A DNA stretch of 64,000 nt, taken from Bilabrum cf. latius (Eukaryota; Bigyra: Bicosoecida; Bigyra; Bicosoecida). Below, piece by piece: positions 47,748 to 57,965 of the stretch. Each line of letters starts with the position of its first letter. Positions within the stretch are counted from its first letter, which is position 1. A program made the position numbers and the translations under genes. Location: positions 434,001 through 498,000 of the forward strand of contig OZ237764.1 of the NCBI GenBank assembly GCA_965178125.1, given 5' to 3'. Under the pieces are notes generated by a model. It did no database searches, was not told the origin of the DNA, and saw only the letters and a list, made by a program, of their open reading frames with translations.

Positions 47748-48483
47748 CTACGGTACCAGAGCAAAACATTGCACCAGAGAGCCACATTAGCTAATGAAGC
47801 ATGCTCATTGTGTATGTATTAATAGCAAGTACGCAGTTGTCAAGAAGCGCGCGTTGTACATGGAGTAAACGGCGGTCTTAGGCGCATGCACGTGCAGTGG
47901 CGGCGACTCAAGGTTGAGCAAGTTGCAGCGGCAATCAATAGCTTTCAGAGGCTTTACTCAGCACAAAAGTGCTATCACTGAGATAAATCTCATACTGATG
48001 CATGTATACACGCTATCGAATCATTGCACACGTACGGGCCGAACTCCCGAAGCGAAAGTATGCACAACACTTGGTGCCGACAAGTTACTGCAGCACGCAC
48101 AGCTGGCTGATGTTCTCACCCCGCCATCCTTCCAGTCAACTCCAACGTCTGAGCTAGCCGCAGCTTTTCCTTCATTGTCGAGCTGCGGTCATAAATAGCA
48201 ATTTAGCACAGTCGTACGCTCCCATCCCAGCGCAGGGCTTTGGTCGTCTCGCCATCCGAATTCCAAGGGCAGCTTGATCTTGCACATCCTCTCACCGAAC
48301 GGCTTGAATTGAATATGTTATCTACACGAGTTTTGCGATCGCTAGTGGCGCGCGCAGCGGAGTCCATGCCGCACTTTGGGCAAGTGCAACACTGGTATCG
48401 ACGCGCTGCTCTCGCGGCAAAAAAAACGGGTCTCGGTCGCAGATACCAGTTGCACGCTACAATGCCAATGGCGCATCAGCCAA
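47748..48483. other. Region with no resolved gene
   Basis: Should contain the first exon and promoter of the SLC12 gene, which I could not delimit. AT-rich, no repeats noted, no RNA gene seen. Confidence 0.4.
48473..48483 (+). repeat. Left target-site duplication
   Basis: GCATCAGCCAA immediately left of the TIR element, identical to 49654-49664. Confidence 0.75.
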
Positions 48484-49653
48484 TCCTATGCAATTTGGGG
48501 ACACCAAATGTGTCCCCAAATCCCCAAACAAGCCTTTCCGAAAACAATTATTTGGGGTTTATTTGGGGACGTCCTGATTTGGCAGGAAACTATTATTTGG
48601 GGGTTATTTGGGGACGATCCAGGGACGTCTCACTGGCCCTTCCGATCGGCAGGCCGAGGGGTAGCAGCGTGGTGGAGCTCCTTGCGATCCAATGCAGGAC
48701 ACTCGTGTGTGTGCCAGAACATCCGGGTACTGCTTCCTAAGCGCCTCATGGTACCGGCCATTGCCTACAGACAGCGTGGGTACACTTCCTAAAGACGACG
48801 AGTCCAGGGGGGACCCCCCAGCGCCCACCTTGGGGCGCCCTGGCACCGGCAGCCTATACTTGTGCCAACGCTCGCGTTCTTGCACGGGCAATGGTAGGCT
48901 CCCTAGGCCCTTGCTTGCCTTTCGAAGATGGCATGATACAATGGTAGATTAAAAATAGATCAGAGGGCCCCACCACTCTGTCTTGTCGCTGACGGCTGTA
49001 CCGCTGCGTCCGACATCTGTGACTGCCGAATCTTCCGATGACGGCCTCTGGACTGGGAGAATGTATCCTCTCCTATTCTCCCAATCCAAGCCCTAGGCCT
49101 GAACCTCTCCGGGTCGCACCACCCCTTCCCACATTCCTGCCCTGTCTTTGCCCACCTGCCACCTTGCCCACCTCTCCCTCCATTTCCCACCCCCCTTTCT
49201 GACTCACCCCCATCATGCCACACGACTTGTCGACTTGCCCAAGCACTGCGCCCAGCGCGCAACCTCAGCCTCAAAGGCGCGAACCCCTGACGCACAGACT
49301 CAGTGCGCGACAGCTGACCTACCAACCTCGCCGGGTACCCAAGAAAAGAGCAGCTGGCCCAGGCTTTCCGATGTAGGATCGTCAGTGATTTCACGCATCT
49401 GAATCGCCTTCGCCCTAGGAAAAGGAAAGCAAGTATACGTGGCATAAGTTGCATAGTCTAGGACGACGCAAGCATACCCGGGTCCCGGAATCCAGCTCCG
49501 GAATCCGGATTCCGGATCCAGTATATAAGTACACATTACTACCAAATAAATACAGATTTAATACGTATATGAATGTAACGTGTATATATGTCACTGTCCC
49601 CAAAAGCTTATTTGGGGATTATTTGGGGACGGTCCCCAAATTGCATAGGCTTG
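48484..49653. mobile_element. Non-autonomous TIR DNA element, Mutator-like
   Basis: A 1,170-bp element bounded by inverted repeats: CCTATGCAATTTGGGGAC near the left end (48485-48502) and its complement at 49632-49649. It is flanked by an 11-bp direct repeat GCATCAGCCAA (48473-48483 and 49654-49664), a target-site duplication of a length typical of Mutator-like elements. TTATTTGGGG subrepeats lie just inside both ends (48549-48616; 49609-49630). No transposase ORF is inside. Element class is inferred from TSD length and TIRs only. Confidence 0.75.
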
Positions 49654-49664
49654 GCATCAGCCAA
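49654..49664 (+). repeat. Right target-site duplication
   Basis: GCATCAGCCAA immediately right of the TIR element, identical to 48473-48483. Confidence 0.75.
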
Positions 49665-50123
49665 GCAGGGAGCAGGCGGCGTGTTGGCGCCTGCGAACCT
49701 CGGGGATAACGCTGGGGATTACTTGTTATCTAATAGGTTTGCTTATCTCTTGGCATACGAAAAAGAAGGCCACCTCAAGTCCAAGAAGCTCCATGAGGCG
49801 TCAGGCTGCAGCACTGGCGCCGAGCGGCACCGGGGCCTATGCCGCTCGGCGCCACTGCTGCAATGCGTTCTACTAGACTTGCATGGTAAGCATAAACGTA
49901 TCCTTGCAGATGGCAATTCAAGGCTCCTCCAGTCGCCGGCAGCGCGCTCGCCTGGCGTCCCGCCGGGCCGCCGGGCCGCCGGTCCGGCCCGTCCGGGATA
50001 TAAATGTAAGGTGCACTTCAATAAAAATCACTCGGACCATGCACGAGGTGTTTGAGCTGCAGCTCTACCTGTGGTTCCACGCAATTCGGATAATCTCTTT
50101 CAAATTTTGTATAATATATCATA
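49665..50123. other. Upstream region of the beta'-COP gene
   Basis: Moderately AT-rich. An inverted repeat, GCCGAGCGGC near 49827 against GCCGCTCGGCGCC near 49842, could form a hairpin. No supported gene. Confidence 0.4.
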
Positions 50124-53100
50124 ATGGTGAGTTGGACGCCAAATAATTGGCGTAAATCCGGGGTTTTTGGTGCCTTGCAAGCATCGATCCACGTTGTTTT
50201 GGATAACAGGCACGTTTGCTCTGCCGATGGCGGCCGGGGCAGATAGCTGCAGGCTTATGCTTTTCACACACCTCCTTTGTAACGGTTCAAGAGGCGCACG
50301 GGCCTATGGTCGCCATTCGGACAGCATTCAATTGTGGGCACGTCAAGCGAACGCCTGTCAATGCTGTTGCTCGTTTTAGGCGACCTATTGATTAATGCCA
50401 GACCAAGTTGCTCGTGCTGTATCTGGCTCTGTATGTGTTCGCAGTCTCTCGATCTAAAGATGAATCAGGAGATGCACTTGACCACGGACCGTGTGAAGAG
50501 CTGCGACTTCCATCCGACTGAGCCTTGGGTGCTGCTGGGCCTGTACACGGGCCATGCTGTGATTTATAATTTCGAGACAAAGAAAGAAATCAAGCGATTC
50601 GAAGCTACGGATGCCCCCGTCCGATGCGCCCGATTCATCGCGCGGCAGCAGTGGATCGTCGTTGCGAGCGATGACCTCTTCATCCGAGCGTACAACTACA
50701 ACACGCAGGAGAGAGTTGCCATGTTCGAAGCCCACCAGGATTTCATCCGATATTTGGAACCGCACCCTACCTTGCCGTTCCTGATTTCCACCTCGGACGA
50801 CATGACGGCCAAGCTGTGGGACTTTTCCAAGCGGTGGAAGCAGGTGCGGGTCTTCGAGGGGCACGGCCACTACGTCATGATGGCCAGGGTCAACCCGAAG
50901 GATTCAAACACATTTGCGACCGCCTCTTTGGACGGTACCATCAAGGTGTGGTCCCTGAATGCCGACGAGGCCAACTACACACTGTCGGGGCACGAGAGCG
51001 GCGTGAACGCTCTGGATTTCTACCCCGGGGGCGACAAGCCCTACCTCATCTCTGGCTCGGACGACCAGACCGTCAAGATCTGGGACTACCAGACTCGAAG
51101 CCAGGTCACCACAATCTCGGGGCACTCTCAGAACGTGACTGCCGTGCGGTTCCACCCAAGGCTGCCTGTGTTCATCTCCGGCTCCGAGGACGGCAACGTC
51201 AGGATCTGCCACTCGGCCACTTACAAGGTGGTGCACCAGATCGACTACTCGATGGACAGGTGCTGGACCGTGGATGCCGCGATGGGGAGCAACAAGGTTG
51301 CGATCGGTTACGACACCGGGTTCGTGGTGATTAAGCTGGGGTCGGAGATGCCCGTGACGAGCTTGGACCAGAGAACGGGCAAGCTGGTGCTCGCGCAAGG
51401 GAACACGATCCAGGTCGGCACATTGAGGCAGCCGGGTGCCGGTGCTGCCGCGGGGGGTGCCGCAAGCGGTGCTGGTGGCGAAGACGACGACGATGCGGCC
51501 GTGGAAGACGGCACCAAGGTCAACCTGAACCTCAGGGAGCTAGGAAGCGTGGAGGCATACCCCAACCACCTGAACCATAACTCGAACGGGACGTTCCTCG
51601 CCGTAGTGGGCGACAAGGAGTACGTGATCTACACTGCGTCTCGTCTCAGATCCAAGAGCTTTGGGCAGTGCCGGGGGTTTGCATGGTCCAGCAAGGCCTC
51701 GACGGATTTCTGCGTGCTGGAGGGGAGGGGCGTGCAGGTGTTCCGAAACTTCGAGAAGGGCAGGGTGATCGCTGTGCCGGCGGGAACCGACCGCGTCTTT
51801 GGAGGCGCGCTGGTGGGCGCGGCTTCGCCATCGGGCGTGCAGCTGTACGACTGGGAGGCAGACATGTTCGTGCATCAGTTTGAGGTGGCTGACATCAGGG
51901 GTGTGCATTGGTCGGACGACGGGCAGCACATGGCCATCACCACAGGGCAGGGCACTTTCATCCTTAAGTATGACAGCGACGCTGTGGTCGCGGCGCAGCA
52001 TCTCACCGGTGTAGAGGCCGAGGAGGTGAAGCAGAACGGAGTGGAATCTGCGTTCGAGCTTGTCACTGAGCTCCCGAACAAAGCCTCCACCGCTTCCTGG
52101 GTGGGAGAATGCTTCCTGTTTGTGGACGACGATGGGAAGCTGTCCTACTACATCGGAGGGCAGGTGGTGACCGTGTCCCACCTCAAGAGCTAGCAGTTCC
52201 TACTGGGGTATTACCCGCAGGAAAGCAAGTGCTACGTCATGGACAGGGACGGGGGCGTGTTTGCCTACAGCCTGTCTCTGGATTTCGTCAACTACCAGAC
52301 GGCGGTGATGAAGAAGGACTTTGTCGCGGCCAACTCGATCCTGCCTCGAGTGCCCCGAAGGCTGCACACCGAGCTGGCCAAGTTTCTGGACAGCCAGGGC
52401 TACAAGGAGGAGGCCCTCGGTGTGACGAGGGACCTGGACCACAAGTTCGACCTGGCGGTGCAGCTGGGCAGGCTGGACGAGGCCCTGGACATCGCCAGGA
52501 GCATGCAGGCGGAGAGCGACGAGACAGAGGTGCAGGCGAGGTGGAAGCAGCTCACCGACCTCGCGTTGTCAAAGAGCGACCTCCAGCTGGCCGAGAGGTG
52601 TGCCCTGGCAGGGGAGGACTACGCGTGTGCCCTGATGATATACACCTCTACTGGGTCCCGGCTGGGTCTGCTGCAGCTGGCAGGGATGGCGAGGAGGGCG
52701 GGCCGCATCAACGTCGCGTTCATGTGCCTCTTCCTTCTCCAGCGCACCGAGGACTGCGTGCAGCTGCTGCTGGACGCGGGGAGGATTCCGGAGGCCGCTT
52801 TCTTCGCGCGGTCTTACGCCCCTTCCATGGTGTCTGACACAGTAGCTGCTTGGAAGGGCATGCTGACTGGCACGGCGGACAGAGCTGCCCAGGCCCTTGC
52901 TGACCCAGCCGAGTACCCCAACTTGTTCGAGGACTTTGAGACGTCCACGAGGGCAGAGGGCGTCTTTGTTGCCAACAGGGACCGGGGCATGCCCACGGCC
53001 GCCGACTATGCCACGGCTGCGTCGCAGCTGGACCTGGATTTGATCGAGCTGGTCAAGCAGGCGTAGGCGGCTGGGCAGCTGGGCGCGCTGTCTGCCGGTG

Positions 53101-53801
53101 CTGCTGGTGGTGCTGCAAGTGCTGATGGGGCGGTGGAGGGAGCTCAAGGCGGAGCGGCAGGCCCCGACGATGGGCCGCAGGAGGACGATGGTGTGACGAG
53201 TGAGGATGCTACTCCGCAGTCCCCTTCCGGCGGGGGACAACAGGCGGCATCAATTCAGGAGGATGACAAGGAGGCGACAGAAGCCGAGCCTGCCCCGTCC
53301 TCCCCTGCCCCTGCCCCTGCCCCTGCCCCTGCCCCGGCAGCCGTTCCTGTCGCATCACCGGCCCCGGCCCCGGCTCAGGAGCCAGCACCGGCCTCACCGT
53401 CGCAGCCCTCGGGATCCGGTTCCGCAATCGCCGCGGCGCCGCTTTCCCCGTCCTCCGCGCAGCCCCCTGTTCCGCCGGTGACGGCCGTTCCTGGCAGTCC
53501 GCCCGCCTCACCCGGCGCGGGGCAGCCTTCCATGCATCCTTCCAACGGGTCGCCGCAGGGAGGGGCAGGAGCCTCGTCTGCGAGCACGCCCGCAAAGTCG
53601 CCTCCCGGGCCATCGGCGGGCGCCGGATCCGGAGCCGCTGCCACCCCCGAGGAGGTCGCTGATGGTGAGGGCGATGCGGCGCCGGGTAGCGATAGCGGCG
53701 GGGCGGCGGCACCAGGGGAATCCACCGCGGATTAGACAGCTGCTGAGATTGAAAAGGAGCTGGCCGAGGCTGGTTTGGGGCTCGATGACGACTGGGAGTG
53801 A
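50124..53801 (+). CDS. COPB2: Coatomer subunit beta' (beta'-COP)
   Basis: COPI coat subunit of Golgi-to-ER vesicles, binding dilysine cargo through its propeller. The model joins 50124-50126 (ATG alone) to 50445-53801, 1,119 residues, after a 318-bp GTGAGT...TTCGCAG intron. It begins MSLDLKMNQEM then DRVKSCDFHPTEPW, as in the family. Seven WD40 repeats (residues 10-300; FISTSDDMTAKLWDF-like units), a second propeller to about 590, then the alpha-solenoid (FVNYQTAVMKKDFVAANSIL; NVAFMCLFLLQRTEDCVQLL; ADPAEYPNLFEDFE). TAG at 52191 lies between VSHLKS and QFLLGYYPQ, a stretch the family spans without a gap. TAG at 53064 and 53733 lie in an Ala/Pro-rich C-terminal extension ending LDDDWE at TGA. 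The extension (about 240 residues) is longer than in animals. The one-codon first exon is inferred; the Met at 50460 is an alternative. Confidence 0.93.
50127..50444 (+). other. Intron directly after the beta'-COP start codon
   Basis: GTGAGTTGG donor right after ATG 50124-50126 and TGTTCGCAG acceptor before TCTCTCGATCTAAAG. It resembles the eS6 gene, whose first exon is only ATGAAG. Confidence 0.6.
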
Positions 53802-54002
53802 GCGAGCCAGCGAGCGAGCTCACTTGGTTTGTGGCTCGGTGGCTTCGTTTTGAGGTTGGTGTTCGTAGTGAAGAATTAAAAAAAAGCTTGAGTTTTTGTC
53901 AAGAGCAAAATATTATCTTATGTTGATTCTAGCTACTGCGCTTTTCCGGATTTGGCTCCGACCCAAACCACCGAGGGCACGCTAAACATTGTAGTTGGTG
54001 GC

Positions 54003-55172
54003 ATGGCTTCAGTGGCTGAACCAACCGATGATGCCGGTATAGTTGAAAAAGGGAAGCATGGCTCCGAGAGCGATTTGCGGCTTCCCGACGAGCTGGCAGC
54101 GACCTACGCAGATAGGATCGACGGGTGGTCCAGAGACGCCATCAAGCAATCTCCGCTGTTAATTAAGAGTAGGGTGACTGGGCACAAAATTCATCACGAC
54201 GGGTACGTATAGTTTGTTATTGATACGGTAATTCCTGGCCGAAAGGAGCCGATCGTATCGCTGCGGCGCTTCTCTGAGTTTGAGGCATTTCGAGATTCAT
54301 TAAAGGAGGGCATTCCGAAGGAACGGGCCAGTGGTATTGCACGATGGCTGCCCAGCATGTTAGGTGGGAAATAGTCCGAGGTCAAGTCGACCACGGATGG
54401 TGCTCACAGCCCCGGGCACGCGGTGCTCGCTGCCAACGAGCAGCTACTCGTGTCTCTGGGGTACCGGCCGGATGCACCTTCGCGAGTTCGTCGGGTAGCT
54501 GCGTCCAGGGAGGAGCCTAGCAATCCATTTAAGGTCCCAACAACTGTTGCTGACCGCCCAAGCCGATGGATGATCAGGGATTTGCCTCCGAAGACCTGGA
54601 CCTCGAGTACAGATTCTGCCTTTCTCAAAGAAAGAGCATCGTTGCTGTCGCAGTGGATCAAAGAGGTCGCTGGAATCCCGTTCCTTGTGCATTTTCCTGC
54701 ATGTAGGGACTTTCTTGGTTTGAACGAAGCTTGCATCGCACAAGCAGAGAAGACCGCCGCCCAGCGAGCATCCGGCGCCGGAGCAGCCGCCTCGTCCTCC
54801 GATTCCTCGCCGTAGGCGGGGGAAGATGGCGCGGCACAGTCAGATGACGATCGGCACATCCACCTGCCCGCGAGCCCTGCCACGGCAGCTGACGCCTCCC
54901 CGGGAATGTCGAGTGCAGGCAGCTCGGATGCCAGCAGGGCAGGCAGCGCGTCCGGCACGGCGTCAGGCATGTCTTCTTCCGGATTTGGAGCGTAGGGCAC
55001 TGCCGATGAGGCAGCAGCTGATCCGGCAGCGGGTGCTGCAGGTGCAAGCCCCGCGGCCGAGGGTGAGGCAGTGCCAGTGGGCACTGCCAGTGGAGAGGAA
55101 GCAGCAGCGGGGCAAGGCGAAGAGCCACAGGGGGCGGAGGCTGGCACGCAAAGCGACGACGAGCAGGTTTGA
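54003..55172 (+). CDS. PX-domain (phosphoinositide-binding) protein
   Basis: 389 residues, ATG 54003 to TGA 55170-55172, with four in-frame TAGs (54210, 54372, 54813, 54993). A Phox-homology domain spans about residues 50-250: it starts LLIKSRVTGHKIHHDGYV, continues across TAG 54210 into FVIDTVIPGRKEPIVSLRRF and SEFEAFRDSL (the RR-F/Y-S-x-F core), and ends with WMIRDLPPKTW, LLSQWIKEVAG and FLGL. Such domains bind PI3P and place proteins on endosomes. The last 120 residues are Ala/Gly/Ser/Glu-rich. The insert between core and C-terminal helices is longer than usual. Without reading TAG as sense the domain would be cut in three. No partner domain (BAR, SH3) seen, so a sorting-nexin role is only a guess. 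The Met at 54003 is the first ATG in the frame. Confidence 0.85.
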
Positions 55173-55782
55173 GAGGTTGCGGGGGACAAGGCAGGAGTTA
55201 AATGCCTTCTGAATGTGTAGGAAGGCGAACCAGGCATGTGTGTGCACTGGTCGGTTGTTTATGGCGCGCGCAAACCTTTTTGCTTTGTTTTGGTATGGAT
55301 TGCCAGGCGTGTCTGAGTATCGATTCGATTCGAGTCGCTGCATGCACAGGCCACGGCTCAGTCGGCCGCGACCTGTCCACGCACAGTGCAAGGCAACACA
55401 CACAAACACACACACACGACCACGCGCCCCCGCAGCTGTTTCGCTGCAGAGCCGCGCCTCGCGTCCTCCGGCATTGCGCCCCTCGCTCTACACGCCCCGA
55501 CCTCGATCCTAACAACCTCCTCCTCCTTCTCGCCCTCCTGCACGACTGCCCCTACAAGCACAACTTCACCAACGCGACAGAGACACACGATGCATCGCCA
55601 CATCCCTGCCTTTGCCGCGGCACGCCCGCAGCTGCCAGGTGCTCGCACACCGGCAGGCTGCTCCGAGCCCGCGGCCCCCTACGGCACGCACCGCCTCAAG
55701 CAGTGCGCGCCCGCCACACCGTCCTGCACCAACCCTCCAAATGACAAATGACGCGACTGCCTATCCTATGACATCAGGCAGC
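55173..55782. other. Convergent intergenic region with (AC)n microsatellite
   Basis: Lies between the stops of the PX gene and eS6. An interrupted CA/AC tract lies at about 55393-55424. No supported gene; 3' UTRs expected from both sides. Confidence 0.5.
55393..55424. repeat. Interrupted (AC)n microsatellite
   Basis: Run of CACACA units interrupted by AAC in the intergenic region between the PX and eS6 genes. Confidence 0.8.
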
Positions 55783-56787
55783 TTACTTGCGGGCGGCGGA
55801 CTGCTTCCTGGAGCTGCGCCTAGACTCGCGGCGGGCCTTGGCGCGGGCCTCCATGAGCGCCTTGTACTGGGCGGCAGCCTCCTTGCTCCTGGCGAGCGCG
55901 TCAATCTTGGCCTTCTTGATCTCGGCCTTGTGCTGCACGCGACGGGGGGTCACGAGGCGCTGCACGTGGGTCTTCTTGGTCTTCTCCACGCCCTTGGCGT
56001 TGGTGTACTTGTAGGGCACCACAAACTCCCTGGGGTCCTGCTCCTTGGTCAGGCCGAACATCTTGCGGATGTTGTTGGCGCGCTTGGGGCCGAGGCGGCG
56101 GGGGCGCTCGCTCTCCTTGTCGGACAGGCCGGGCACGGGCTCGTCGCCCACCTTGGTGACGACCATGGCGAGGGCGGCGATATCGCGGCTCACAATGCAG
56201 CCACGCACGGACTTGCGGCGGCGCTCGCCCTTCTTGCGGGCGCGGAAATACACCTGTCCGGGGTTAAGAAGCAGGCGCACGCGGCGCGCGGACAGAACAC
56301 CCTGCATCATGGGGAAGCCCTGCTTGTCGAAGCCGCCAGTGATCCTGAACTTGTATCCCTTGAACTGCTCGCCAAGGCCATCGCCGTCCACCTCCTGGGA
56401 GATACGCTTGTCGTACACGACAGCACTGCGATTACAAAGAACGGGGGAAGCCGGAGTGAATATCAGGTGCAATCAGCGAACGAACGGCAGCAAGCGCAAT
56501 GGCGCAGCAACTGCCCTCTGCAGCCGCGCGCAAACCACCAATGCAACAACCGCGCGATCTCACAGCTTCTTCTCATCGTTGATGTCGAAAGGAGCCTGGG
56601 CACCCGTCTCCGGGTTGGCAATGTTCAGCTGCGATACGAAAGGCAAGCACAGGCAAGGTCGTTGATGATGGTTGGCATCCAAGAAAAGGTGCCATGCTTG
56701 CAATATCACCTAGTTTTGGATGGTTTCAGATGCAAGAACATATAAATGATTTGAATCTGGCCTAATGCCAATGAATCTTACCTTCAT
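55783..56787 (-). CDS. RPS6: 40S ribosomal protein eS6 (three exons)
   Basis: Small-subunit ribosomal protein. Exons are complement 56782-56787 (ATGAAG), 56564-56628 and 55783-56425, with introns of 153 bp (GTAAGA...TATCGCAG) and 138 bp (GTGAGA...AATCGCAG). The product is 237 residues ending at TAA. It begins MKLNIANPETGAQ, then YDKRISQEVDGD, GGFDKQGFPMMQGVL, RRKSVRGCIV, RRLGPKRANNIRKMFGL and VQRLVTPRR, all diagnostic. The C-terminus keeps a basic Ser cluster (RRESRRSSRKQS) like the S6-kinase sites of other eukaryotes. This gene has no internal TAG and ends in TAA, so highly expressed genes may avoid TAG. It is divergent from the long Ala-rich gene 143 bp away. Confidence 0.97.
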
Positions 56788-56930
56788 GCTTGCTGATCCC
56801 CCTGGTAACGTGGTTGGTGGGGCTTCTGGTTCGCTGAGATCGGATCGAAGTAGGGAGATATTATGAGAAAACCGTTTTTATTTAGAATCCGAGTCCAACG
56901 GAATCCAATCAAAACTTGCCGGATACAGCG
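56788..56930. promoter_or_regulatory. Bidirectional promoter region, eS6 and the Ala-rich gene
   Basis: 143 bp between the two divergent start codons, with an AT-rich core (TTATGAGAAAACCGTTTTTA-like, 56859-56882). No defined element is recognised; the role is inferred from position. Confidence 0.4.
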
Positions 56931-57930
56931 ATGTCTTCTTTGTAGCTGACTCTTAAGTCGGCCGCATAGGGTGGATCAATAGGAATACACCGCGGTGGGG
57001 GCGCTCAACTTCCTGGCGAACCTGCACATGACTATGCGCACCGCAGGTTTGTGCAAGGGTGCGCTTCTTTATTGTCCAAACTCGCTCCCAGCGTGGCTTC
57101 TAGTGCCTCTGTCTCCGGATTGGCATCTTTGCTCCCTGATGAAAGTGCTGAGATTGAGCTGGGCCGGCGAGCGGCCGAATCAGTTGATGCGCTGTGGGGC
57201 TCATGCATCCGAAACGGTGGAGACAGACTTTTTCTGCCGATAATTGAAGTGAGGTATTATCACTTGGAATAATATATCGCATGGTAGGTCATAGCGTGCT
57301 TTTATTTGCGATACGATCGCGCGTACATGGTCAAGCAGCTGCGCCTGCATACCCAGCCGTTGCAAGTCACCGCCCCTTTTGAGTGGCTCGCTGGGCTGCT
57401 GCGGATCGCTTCGTATTGACCCCTGACTTTTGCGAGCAATATTCGATCCATGTTTTGCCCCTATACCGCAGTTGGGACGAGCATTGAGCGAGCAGTGCGG
57501 GTTGCACCAGACGGCCAGACGCTCCTGCTTTGACCGAGCAGCGCTGCAGCCGGAGCAGTTGCGCGAGCTGGCCGCCGCGGGGCCGGGCCCCAGGCACGGA
57601 GCCAGGCTTGCATTGCATTGCGCTGCCGTTGCAGCCGATGCCCGCGCCGCTCTCAGGGTGCATCGCACTGCAGACCCCTCGCTGCAGCGGGCGAGCGCGA
57701 GGACGGAGCTGGCAGGGTGCCTGCGCAGCTGCTCGAGGGCCGCGTGGCTGCTCGCTTCCGCTGGGGGGGAGCCAAGGGACAGCGGCGCCTGGGCCGTCAG
57801 GGAGGTTGCAACCGCCGGAGCGCTGCTCGCGGGAGCCCTTTGCGATTCCGAGTCGTGGCCGGCAAGCGCCACCCACGGCCCCGGGCTGTGGGCGGCCGAG
57901 GCGGCCGCCGCGTCCGCGACCGCTGCCGCT

Positions 57931-57965
<35 letters not shown>

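Noticed and set aside
47748-47760. First exon of the SLC12 gene starting just upstream of 47747
   Set aside because: The frame meets TAA without an ATG, and the possible acceptor there (CCGTAG) lacks the CGCAG ending of the other introns; left unresolved.
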